From the NCBI RefSeq assembly GCF_001029505.1, contig NZ_LEKH01000008.1, positions 84,476-148,475 on the forward strand: DNA of 64,000 bases. Direction: 5' to 3'. The translations under genes and the position numbers were made by a program. The notes below the pieces were generated by a model, which saw nothing but the letters and a program-made list of their open reading frames with translations, was not told the origin of the DNA and did not search any database. This document shows positions 7,425-14,640 of this stretch, piece after piece. Position 1 is the first letter of the stretch; each line of letters starts with the position of its first letter. The DNA is from Rubrobacter aplysinae. GTDB taxonomy: Bacteria > Actinomycetota > Rubrobacteria > Rubrobacterales > Rubrobacteraceae.

Positions 7425-8180
7425 CTAGGCTTTCCCGAGCTCGGAGAGGGCCTGATGGTCCTTGAGGGTTATGCGCCCGCTCTCTATGGAGATCACATCC
7501 CGGTTGCGCAGCTCGTTGAGCACCTTGGTCACCGACTCCCGGGTCGAGGCGACCATGGCGGCGAGGTCCTGGTGGGTGAGCCTGAGGTCTATGGTCACCG
7601 GCCCCCCGCCATCTCCCTCGCCGAACTTGCGGGACAGTATCGGGAGCAGGTTCGCGAGCCGGACCTCAGTCTCCCGGGGCAGCAGGCACTTGACCAGCTC
7701 CTCGTACTGTACGAGCCTGAACTCGAGCAGCGTCATGACCTTGAGCGCGACCTGCGGCTCCTGACGAATAGCCCGCTCCATGAACACCTTCGGCACCTTG
7801 GTGATCTTGCTCTCCGTAATAGCCTCGGCGTAGGCGAGCTGTACGGTCTCTCCGGCGAAGGCCAGGTGACCGAAGATGTCCCACGGCTTCAAAAGGCGCA
7901 GGGTAGCCTCCTTGGTGCCGGAGTAGGGACTAAACAGCTTCACCACCCCGGAGGTGAGGATGTACAGCGCGTCGCCGTACTCTCCCTCCCGGTATATGGC
8001 CTCCCCCGGCGGATACGTGCGGTCGGCCGAGGCGACCCCCATCTCCTGTAGCAGCCCCAGGAGCCCGCGACACTCCTGCTCCTGCAGCTCCTTGATCTCC
8101 GGCCAGGAGAACTCAGCCTCCAAGACGTCCTCCCCTGGACGCGTTCGGGGCCGGGCAGCCGGAGGCTGCATGACTCGCAT
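7425..8180 (-). CDS. Crp/Fnr family transcriptional regulator
   Basis: The 251-aa protein has an N-terminal cyclic-nucleotide-binding-like beta barrel (about 35-155; YPPGEAIYREGEYGDALYIL) and a C-terminal winged helix (about 180-250) with THQDLAAMVASTRESVTKVLNEL as the recognition motif. The four-cysteine iron-sulfur motif of Fnr is absent, with only two scattered cysteines. The barrel lacks a clear RTA-type phosphate-binding segment for cAMP, so the effector is unknown. ATG 8180 is preferred because residues upstream of it look non-coding, though no strong ribosome site precedes it. It diverges from the small membrane protein gene at 8430. Confidence 0.88.
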   Translation of the reverse strand: MRVMQPPAARPRTRPGEDVLEAEFSWPEIKELQEQECRGLLGLLQEMGVASADRTYPPGEAIYREGEYGDALYILTSGVVKLFSPYSGTKEATLRLLKPWDIFGHLAFAGETVQLAYAEAITESKITKVPKVFMERAIRQEPQVALKVMTLLEFRLVQYEELVKCLLPRETEVRLANLLPILSRKFGEGDGGGPVTIDLRLTHQDLAAMVASTRESVTKVLNELRNRDVISIESGRITLKDHQALSELGKA

Positions 8181-8369
8181 GACGTGCGGAGTAGATTTGA
8201 TACATAAATCGGTGCATAAGAGGGTAGTGTACATTACGAGCCAACTACGGGCGAGCCTCGCGCACGGTCCCTCGCCAGCCCCTGCGAGGACCGTGGGACT
8301 CCAAGGCTCCAAGAAACGCAAGATACGAATTTACCAACCACACTCCCGCCAGAGAGACGGCGAGTAGTC

Positions 8370-8375
8370 TATAAT
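8370..8375 (+). promoter_or_regulatory. -10 box (TATAAT) for the 55-aa membrane protein gene
   Basis: A perfect TATAAT sits 54 nt before GTG 8430 in the divergent region. The expected -35 position has no good match, so the call rests on the -10 alone. Confidence 0.4.
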
Positions 8376-8429
8376 AGGTATCTAGTCTACAAAGGTCCAC
8401 ACAGGCGACGGCTAAAGGGGAGCTACAGG

Positions 8430-8597
8430 GTGCGCGAGCGGCTATCAATCGGAATACTGGTCGGCGTGCTGATCTTCCTCATCGCATTCGTGTTCGCGAT
8501 ACTGGGCAAGGGAGAGTACCAGCCTCCGACCTCGGAGGAAGGTATGTCGGGTACGGGTCCGGAGGTTGCGCTGGTGGCCCCGGCCTCTCTAGACTGA
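8430..8597 (+). CDS. Small single-pass membrane protein (55 aa)
   Basis: This short frame starts at GTG 8430, 7 nt after the strong ribosome site AAAGGGGAG, and ends at TGA 8595-8597. The peptide has a basic start (MRERLS), a transmembrane helix at residues 7-26 (IGILVGVLIFLIAFVFAILG) and a Pro/Glu/Gly-rich tail of about 28 residues. The positive-inside pattern puts the tail outside the cell. TATAAT 54 nt upstream supports expression. The stop overlaps by 9 bp the convergent monooxygenase gene. No family was recognised. Confidence 0.7.
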   Translation: MRERLSIGILVGVLIFLIAFVFAILGKGEYQPPTSEEGMSGTGPEVALVAPASLD

Positions 8598-8906
8598 GCC
8601 GCCGCCCGGCTCACGCTCCACGGCGATCTCGTAGGAGCCCATCTCCGGGTGTCCGGAGAGAAATCCGGAGTCTCCGCTCCCCCTGTGGGCGGCCCGGAAA
8701 GAGTCGCTCTGGACCCAGGCATCGAAGTCTTCTCGGGTCTGCCAGCGGGTGATCACGAGTACCTCGGTCTCGTCCTGCGAGCGGAGCACCTCCATCGAGA
8801 CGAACCCCGGAAAATCCTGCACGTCGCCCCGACTTCCCGAGAACCTCTCCACCACCTCGTCGGCCCTGCCTTCTTTTACCGGCAAACGGTTGGTAATAGC
8901 TATCAT
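8589..8906 (-). CDS. Antibiotic biosynthesis monooxygenase domain protein, IsdG/HmoA-like
   Basis: The 105-aa product is one ferredoxin-like ABM domain. It shows ITNRLPV at the start (Asn 6), TRWQTREDFDAWVQSDSF (Trp 55) and AAH (His about 74), the Asn/Trp/His set used by IsdG-type heme monooxygenases to open the porphyrin ring and release iron. It may therefore degrade heme, although general ABM proteins oxidise other substrates. ATG 8906 lies behind AAGGAG. It is a single gene convergent with the small membrane protein. Confidence 0.85.
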   Translation of the reverse strand: MIAITNRLPVKEGRADEVVERFSGSRGDVQDFPGFVSMEVLRSQDETEVLVITRWQTREDFDAWVQSDSFRAAHRGSGDSGFLSGHPEMGSYEIAVEREPGGGSV

Positions 8907-9403
8907 CCAAACTCCTTCTCTGGCCTCCAGCCCGGCGCGGCCGTGTGATTCTGGGCCGCAAAGATGCTGGTGAAAGTATAGACTTTATAAAATCCTGAAA
9001 ATCAGGTCAGGCGGGTTCTAGACTAACCTGGACTAGCCGTCCTCCGACCTTTAGTATATCTTCCTCCGGAGGGTGCCCCTTATGGGAGCCTCGGCAGCGG
9101 CGGCTGTCGCGAAAGATTGCAGAGAGACTGCAGGAAACCTTCGTGATGATCCATGCGTATAAGCCCGTGCGTAGTTGAAGATAACGAGCATAACGCCTCC
9201 GGGCGCGCGGGATGTGAGAAAGCGATGTGAGAAAGAATGTGCGGTAAATGTGATCCGCAACCCAAAAGCCCGGTAAAACGAGCGCCAAGGTGGTTTAGGA
9301 GCGGAGTAGCGGTGGTAAAGTTAATAGTAGTTCCTGAAACTGATTTCGGTAACGTGGAACGCCGGGAGGCGGGCCAGGGGTTTTCAGCCACGGGAGGCCT
9401 GGG
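8907..9403. other. 497-bp intergenic region upstream of the sigma factor gene
   Basis: This divergent region separates the monooxygenase gene from the sigma factor gene. It is more AT-rich than coding DNA and contains a 2 x 13-bp tandem repeat at 9211-9236. No recognisable product, tRNA or riboswitch was seen. A long leader or several promoters for the sigma factor is a reasonable inference. Confidence 0.4.
9211..9236. repeat. Two 13-bp tandem repeats
   Basis: GATGTGAGAAAGC at 9211-9223 is followed directly by GATGTGAGAAAGA at 9224-9236, differing only in the last base. It lies 168 nt before the sigma factor start. Confidence 0.8.
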
Positions 9404-10306
9404 TTGAGTACTAAGAGTAGCACGGAGAAGAGCCTTGAGAAGAAGATGGAGAGCCTGAAAGCGGCCAGAGAGGCCGAGACGCCCGAGCTGCTCGCGAAGT
9501 ACCTGGCGCACATCGGCCAGGGCAACCTGCTGACCCACGCCGAGGAGATCGACCTCTCCCAGAGGGCCGAGCAGGGCGACGGGCGTGCCCGGGCGCGCCT
9601 GATCGAGAAGAACCTCCGGCTGGTGGTGAGCGTCGCCAAGAAGTACCGGGGCTACGGGCTGCCTTTCGAGGACCTTATACAGGAGGGTAACATTGGCCTG
9701 ATGAAGGCGGTCGAGAAGTTCGACCCCGACCGGGGCTACCGCTTCTCGACGTACGCGACGTGGTGGATCCGGCAGGCCGTGCAGCGCGCCGTCGCCGATA
9801 AGGGCCGGACGATCCGGGTGCCGGTACACATGACGGAGAAGATCCGCAAGGTTGGCCGCGCCTACAACGAGCTCTCCGTAGAGTTCGAGCGCGAGCCCAC
9901 CGAGGAAGAGGTCGCCAAGAAGCTAGAGTGGAGCATGGACGAGGTCCGCATCACCATGAGCGCGATGCCGGACGCCACGAGCCTCGACCAGCCGGTCTCC
10001 AGTGAGGATACGGCCTCCCAGCTCGGGGACTTCATAGAGGACGACAAGGTCTCCGACACCCCGGACACGGTAATGAAGGACATGGAGACCGTGCAGCTCA
10101 AGGAGGCCATCGAGCGACTTCCCGAGCGTGCCCGCTACGTGCTGGTCCGCCGATACGGCCTCGACGACCGCGATCCGGCCACCCTCGCAGACCTCGGCGA
10201 CGAGCTGGACATCTCCCGCGAGCGGGTACGCCAGCTCCAGCGCGAGGCGGAGCGCATCCTGAAAGGCGGCGAGTACGGGCGCATCCTGCGCGACGCCGTA
10301 GCTTAG
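9404..10306 (+). CDS. RNA polymerase sigma factor, RpoD/SigA-type (group 1 or 2)
   Basis: The 300-aa protein contains region 1.2 ([18 protein letters not shown]), region 2 with [33 protein letters not shown] and the -10-binding [15 protein letters not shown], region 3, and region 4.2 with [18 protein letters not shown] for the -35 element. Region 1.1 is absent, as in short primary or group 2 factors. From this window alone it cannot be decided whether it is the housekeeping factor. TTG 9404 sits behind GGGAGG. A terminator follows at 10349. Confidence 0.93.
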   Translation: MSTKSSTEKSLEKKMESLKAAREAETPELLAKYLAHIGQGNLLTHAEEIDLSQRAEQGDGRARARLIEKNLRLVVSVAKKYRGYGLPFEDLIQEGNIGLMKAVEKFDPDRGYRFSTYATWWIRQAVQRAVADKGRTIRVPVHMTEKIRKVGRAYNELSVEFEREPTEEEVAKKLEWSMDEVRITMSAMPDATSLDQPVSSEDTASQLGDFIEDDKVSDTPDTVMKDMETVQLKEAIERLPERARYVLVRRYGLDDRDPATLADLGDELDISRERVRQLQREAERILKGGEYGRILRDAVA

Positions 10307-10348
10307 ATATAGCTTAACCCTAGATAGAACCAACATTTTCCGCCATCA

Positions 10349-10376
10349 GAGGGGCCGGAGGCATCTCCGGTCCCTC
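10349..10376 (+). terminator. Hairpin terminator after the sigma factor gene
   Basis: A 12-bp stem (GAGGGGCCGGAG with CTCCGGTCCCTC, one G-T pair) closes a GCAT loop 42 nt after the sigma factor stop. It is followed by a moderately T-rich stretch instead of a long T run. Confidence 0.6.
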
Positions 10377-10416
10377 TCGTGTCTCTCCACCCGGACTCTG
10401 ATAGTCTCGCCGGATC

Positions 10417-11061
10417 TTGCCACGATCCTACCGCAAAGCGTTCCGGGGCTCCATCGCGGCGTTCATCTTGCTCTCCGCCGTGACCGGAGCGGGCTGGATG
10501 CGCGGCGTGGATATGCTGGTCCTGAGGGCGTCCCAGGCTCCGGCCTCCGCTTTGCTGGACGCGATCTCGGAGGCTTTCTCGCTCGCCGGCGGGATCTTCG
10601 TGACAGTAGCCCTCACCGGCGCGCTGGTCACGGTCCTTTACGTGCGCGGTAGACGAGCGCTCGCGAGCCGGCTCGCGGCGGCTTTCGTGGCGGCGAGCGT
10701 GATCGAGGTCGCCCTGAAGTTGTATCTGCCCGTGCCGCCCCTCCCGCTACAGTATCTACGCGCAGGCCCGGAAGACCTTATAGTAAGCCTGCCGAACCCG
10801 TATCCGAGCGGCCACATGATGAGGTGCGTCTTTCTGGCCGGGGCCGTCGCGTCGCTGTGGCCCTCACGCCCGGTGCGGACGGCGGCGGTAATGCTCGTGG
10901 TAGCGATGGCGGCTACCCGGGTGTACCTCGGCGTACACTGGGCCTCGGACGTCGTGGGCGGCGCGCTCCTCGGGGCCGCAGCCCTGGCCTGGGCGCTTGG
11001 CCGGTACAGTCGGGGGAGCGGAGCCGATTCTAGAATCCAGCACAAGGAGCGTGTAAGGTGA
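10417..11061 (+). CDS. PAP2 superfamily membrane phosphatase
   Basis: The 214-aa protein has about five or six hydrophobic segments and two of the three acid-phosphatase motifs. These are YPSGHMMR around residues 129-135, with the catalytic histidine, and RVYLGVHWASDVVGG around 168-182, with the second histidine. The first KXXXXXXRP motif is degenerate (KLYLPVPPLP). Members dephosphorylate lipid phosphates such as undecaprenyl pyrophosphate or phosphatidylglycerol phosphate; the substrate here is open. The start is TTG 10417. Its stop overlaps the next start by 4 nt (GTGA), so the two genes form an operon. Confidence 0.82.
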   Translation: MPRSYRKAFRGSIAAFILLSAVTGAGWMRGVDMLVLRASQAPASALLDAISEAFSLAGGIFVTVALTGALVTVLYVRGRRALASRLAAAFVAASVIEVALKLYLPVPPLPLQYLRAGPEDLIVSLPNPYPSGHMMRCVFLAGAVASLWPSRPVRTAAVMLVVAMAATRVYLGVHWASDVVGGALLGAAALAWALGRYSRGSGADSRIQHKERVR

Positions 11062-11819
11062 GAGTAACCGTGGTGGGCTCGGGGACGGTGGTGCCCCGAT
11101 TGGACCGGCGCCAGAGCTGCGTCGTGGTGAATTGCGGTGGTGAGACCATAGCCCTGGACCTGGGCGCCGGGGCGATACACGGGATGCTTCACGCCGGCCT
11201 AGACCCTTTCAGCCTGGACCGGATCTTCTTTACCCACCTCCACCCCGACCACACCTCGGAACTGATCCCGCTACTCTTCTCCACGAACTACAGCGACCCC
11301 GCCAACCCCAGAGAACGGCCTCTAATGCTAGCCGGTCCCGAGGGCTTTGCCAAGTTCTGGGACCTTATTGGCCAAGCCTACAATGGCTGGCTCTCGGGAG
11401 ACTACCAGGCCACGCTTGAACTACCGGTACAACATTCCGAACAGAGAGAGTTCGGCGGCTACCATTTGAGCTGGGCCCCGGCGCAGCACCGCCCCGAGAG
11501 CATCGCCTACCGTATCGAAGAGCCGGGCGGCGAAAGCCTAGTGTACACGGGCGACACGGAGTATTCGGAGTCGGTAGTCGATCTGGCACGCGGGGCACAC
11601 ACCATGATCGTAGAGTGCTCCTTCCCGGACGATTCACCGGTGCCCGGCCACCTTACCCCCAAAGGAGTCGCCGGGATGGCCCGCGAGGCGGGCGTAAGCC
11701 GGGTAGTGCTCACCCACATCTTCCCCCCGGCGGACGAGCTGGACCTCGTATCCGAGGTGGGCCGGGGCTATGCCGGGGAGGTGATCGTCGCGAGCGACGG
11801 CCTAGAGCTAACCCTCTAG
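11058..11819 (+). CDS. Metallo-beta-lactamase-fold hydrolase, RNase Z/ElaC-like
   Basis: The 253-aa hydrolase has the metal motif FTHLHPDHTSEL around residues 56-67, an aspartate ligand in YTGDTEYSESVVDLA, and a terminal histidine in VLTHIFPP. This layout fits the RNase Z-like branch of the fold. It lacks a clear tRNase Z exosite, so it may be a phosphodiesterase or another esterase. GTG 11058 overlaps the PAP2 stop. A weak inverted repeat (TAACCCT/AGGGTTA, 11809-11829) spans its stop codon. Confidence 0.85.
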   Translation: MRVTVVGSGTVVPRLDRRQSCVVVNCGGETIALDLGAGAIHGMLHAGLDPFSLDRIFFTHLHPDHTSELIPLLFSTNYSDPANPRERPLMLAGPEGFAKFWDLIGQAYNGWLSGDYQATLELPVQHSEQREFGGYHLSWAPAQHRPESIAYRIEEPGGESLVYTGDTEYSESVVDLARGAHTMIVECSFPDDSPVPGHLTPKGVAGMAREAGVSRVVLTHIFPPADELDLVSEVGRGYAGEVIVASDGLELTL

Positions 11820-12002
11820 GTAAGGGTTATAGAGTCGCTGGAAGCCGGAGAAGGTTCAGACTGTACCGGGGCTCGACTGTATTGGAGGAGCTTGAGGTAA
11901 GTATCTCGTGCGACGCTTTAGCGGCCCGAGCCCGATACGTTACTAACGCCTGCCTCTTTGCTCCGCACGTGTCATCCAGCCCAGCGTGGTTACGGGTGGA
12001 GA

Positions 12003-13847
12003 TCACCCGCAAGAATGCTCGTCCAGTGTCAGCCTCTCGGTCGTCGGTGTCTGGCCACGCGGTAGAGTCGTCTCCTTGATGTACACCAGTCGCAGGCTCT
12101 CCAGTGTATCTCCGCCAGAGTGTCGCGTATTCCACGAGCCGCAGAGGTAACTGGCGAAGTTCTCGCGTTGCTCTCTCTGTAGGCTCTGACTCCTCCAGGA
12201 GTCTTCGTATCCGGTGATGGTCAGGAACTCCAGATACTTGTGCCACGGCTCGTTCCCTACCGAGCCCGCGATATCCCGGGGTTTATCGTATGAGACCTTC
12301 TGGATACCGTAATCTCCGCGGACGACGGAGAGTAAGTCCGTCTGCCCTCCGTTGTCGAGCTCTCCGGGGATCACCCACCACCCGTCGTCCCTGGGAGGGC
12401 TGGGGGCGAACATCCCCCAGCTCTGTGACAGTCCTAGGAAGGGACCAAGCGGGTATGCGGGCGTCGGCATGGAGAACGAAGAAACCGTGCTAACGTTCCA
12501 AGAGAAAACGTAGACCACGAGCAAGAGCGCGAGTACGTTGGTTGCGAGCGAGGACCTTAGCGAGACCGCCAAATCCCCCGACGCCGTTCCGTCCCGCCCA
12601 CACCGTTCGTCAGGATTCCTATCGCCCGCTTCATCTGAACCGGACGAGCCCGACGAATCTGAAAAGTCTAAAGAGCGAGAGTCCTCTGAAGCGTGCGGGC
12701 CCTGGCCGGCGGCGTCCTCAACCAGGCCGTTTCGTCCCGCCAGGCTGTAGACGTACGAGTTTCTCATCCCCACCGGTGAGGAGATCCAGTTCCAGAGGGA
12801 GTCGAGATAGCTCCGGGCCGCGCGGAGGAACCCGGCTTGCGGGTGCCCGGCGAGACGCTTTCCGGGAGGCTTTCCAAAGCGCGCAGGGGCGAGCCGTCCG
12901 GAAAGTAGGCTTCGTAACCACGGAAGGACTCTGTCCCAGAACGCTCCCGGTAGGAAACAGACCATACAGAACGCGCTAACGAACGGGAACATGCCGACCT
13001 CCATGGTAAGCCAGATGCCGAAATGAAGGCCCATGAAGGACACTATGGCCGCCATCCTCGCCAGGCCGTTGAAGAGCGGGCTAAACAGCAGTAGAGGTCC
13101 GAAGGCTTCGAGCAGGATCGTGGCGAACGTCAGGACCATTAGTAAGCCGGGGAAGTTGAGCAGGTAAGAGCCGAGCTGTGTGGTTAGCTGGTCGTTACTC
13201 AGCGTGTAGTACAAGGCCGTGCCGTCCCGCCACTCCTCACCCGTCTTCAGGACCGCCGTGAACCAGTACAGAAAGGCTATCTGCAAAAACAGGGCGACCA
13301 CACCCATCGAGAAGAACCGCATAGAGAGCCTCGCGGGCCTCTCACGCGTTTCTCGTGCCCTGTTCCTGATACGGTCCAAGGACCACACGGCCCCGAGTGG
13401 CAGGAAGATGCCCCAGAAGAGCAGCAAATGCAGGAGGTGATCCCCGGCGTTGAGCGTCAGCGGGTTGCGGAGCTGGATCGAGAGCACCAGCAACCACACG
13501 ACGAAGGTAGAGAGGCGCGTGCGGTAGCCGAGTAGCAGAGATAGCGCCGCCAGCGCCGTGACGCCAAACAGCACCGCCTGAAACTCGGGCGTACCGTTCA
13601 ACAGGTTCAACGAGAAGGAATACGAGCTAAAGAACCCGTCGTTCTGCAATAGCTCGGAGCGGGGCAGGATCCCCCGGTCGGAGTAGAAAGCCGTCAGGCT
13701 GGTGGAGCGAATGGCGAGACTGGCGAGCACCAGCAACGCCAGCACGCCGCGGAACACGGCGAGTGACCTCAGATCCGCGCTAAAGACCTCGACGAACTTC
13801 GCCTTCGCCCGGTGCCCCAACGACACCTGCCGGTGAGCCTCACTCAA
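12003..13847 (-). CDS. HTTM domain multi-pass membrane protein
   Basis: The 614-aa protein begins with an HTTM (vitamin K-dependent gamma-carboxylase-like) domain over about residues 20-320. It has the start LAVFRGVLALLVLASLAIR, FYSDRGILPRSELL and GDHLLHLLLFWGIFLPLGAVWSL. A polar, probably disordered linker rich in Ser/Asp lies around 390-425. It is followed by one more membrane segment (VLALLLVVYVFSWNVS) and a soluble C-terminal domain of about 150 residues. HTTM proteins are widespread in bacteria and mostly uncharacterised; carboxylase activity should not be assumed. The start is TTG 13847 behind GAAGG. It appears monocistronic. Confidence 0.82.
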   Translation of the reverse strand: MSEAHRQVSLGHRAKAKFVEVFSADLRSLAVFRGVLALLVLASLAIRSTSLTAFYSDRGILPRSELLQNDGFFSSYSFSLNLLNGTPEFQAVLFGVTALAALSLLLGYRTRLSTFVVWLLVLSIQLRNPLTLNAGDHLLHLLLFWGIFLPLGAVWSLDRIRNRARETRERPARLSMRFFSMGVVALFLQIAFLYWFTAVLKTGEEWRDGTALYYTLSNDQLTTQLGSYLLNFPGLLMVLTFATILLEAFGPLLLFSPLFNGLARMAAIVSFMGLHFGIWLTMEVGMFPFVSAFCMVCFLPGAFWDRVLPWLRSLLSGRLAPARFGKPPGKRLAGHPQAGFLRAARSYLDSLWNWISSPVGMRNSYVYSLAGRNGLVEDAAGQGPHASEDSRSLDFSDSSGSSGSDEAGDRNPDERCGRDGTASGDLAVSLRSSLATNVLALLLVVYVFSWNVSTVSSFSMPTPAYPLGPFLGLSQSWGMFAPSPPRDDGWWVIPGELDNGGQTDLLSVVRGDYGIQKVSYDKPRDIAGSVGNEPWHKYLEFLTITGYEDSWRSQSLQREQRENFASYLCGSWNTRHSGGDTLESLRLVYIKETTLPRGQTPTTERLTLDEHSCG

Positions 13848-14131
13848 ACCGGGAGCCTTCTACCATGAACACAGGGCTCAATTCGGGTGTAACCCTCGCA
13901 CACATACAGAACCTCGCATAACTCTTGACACGTCAATCAATATCAACCAGCGTCATTCGTTATCGTAACGACCAGGGGCCGATCCCGTTTGGGACGGCCA
14001 CTCCGGAGACATTATTATCTTATATAGGAAACTTTAGTGTCAAACACTTGCGGTATTCGGAGCCCGGTTGCGTCGGGCATTCAGGGCGGGCGTCGTTGGG
14101 GTGGTGCTTTCCTCGAGGGGGTCGCCTGGGG

Positions 14132-14554
14132 CTATTGGCCCGTTAGTCCGGCGCACTCGCGGCAATGGCCGTGGAGTGTGATCTCGTGCCAGTCGGTGAC
14201 GAAACCGGTCTCGCGCTCGACCTGTAAGGCGAGGTACTCCATGAGCTCTTCGTTGAACTCGATCACGCGCCCGCACTCGCGGCAGCGGGCGTGGTGGTGT
14301 ACGCGCTCGGTGGCGAGCTCGTAGCGGGAGTATCCCTCTCCGAAGTCCTCCTTGCGCACGACGCCGAGCTCGGTCAGGAGGTCCAGCGTCCGGTAAACCG
14401 TGGAGAGCCCGAGCTCCGGGTGCGGTCCCTTTACCCGGTCGTACAGATCCTCCGCCGACAGGTGCCGCTCACCCTCCAGCTCGCGCACGATCACACGCCG
14501 CTGGTTCGTGAGCCGGTAGCCTTTCTCCCTGAGTAGCTGCTCGAACTCGACCAT
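14132..14554 (-). CDS. Fur family metalloregulator (copy 1)
   Basis: The 140-aa repressor has the Fur winged helix (residues 5-80; YRLTNQRRVIVREL and GLSTVYRTLDLLTELGVV) and a dimerisation domain with ERVHHHARCRECGRVIEF. A second Cys pair is in HGHCRECAG. The two CxxC pairs hold structural zinc and the histidine cluster forms the sensory site, so it may sense iron, zinc or peroxide. ATG 14554 follows a palindromic element at 14586-14602 similar to one in front of the PerR-like gene, suggesting autoregulation. It lies beside, and in the same direction as, the MMPL transporter gene. Confidence 0.9.
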   Translation of the reverse strand: MVEFEQLLREKGYRLTNQRRVIVRELEGERHLSAEDLYDRVKGPHPELGLSTVYRTLDLLTELGVVRKEDFGEGYSRYELATERVHHHARCRECGRVIEFNEELMEYLALQVERETGFVTDWHEITLHGHCRECAGLTGQ

Positions 14555-14585
14555 GCCGCTAGTCTAGCCGCAGGGCGTAACAATA

Positions 14586-14602
14586 TCAAGAATTAATCTT
14601 AA
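14586..14602 (-). promoter_or_regulatory. Fur/PerR-like palindromic operator upstream of Fur copy 1
   Basis: The 17-bp imperfect palindrome TCAAGAATTAATCTTAA (+ strand) ends 32 nt before ATG 14554. It matches the element at 20281-20297 at 13 of 17 positions. Size, AT content and position suit a Fur-family operator. Confidence 0.5.
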
Positions 14603-14640
14603 ACGAGAAGGACTCGGGCCGGGTTGCGGCTCCAGACCGG

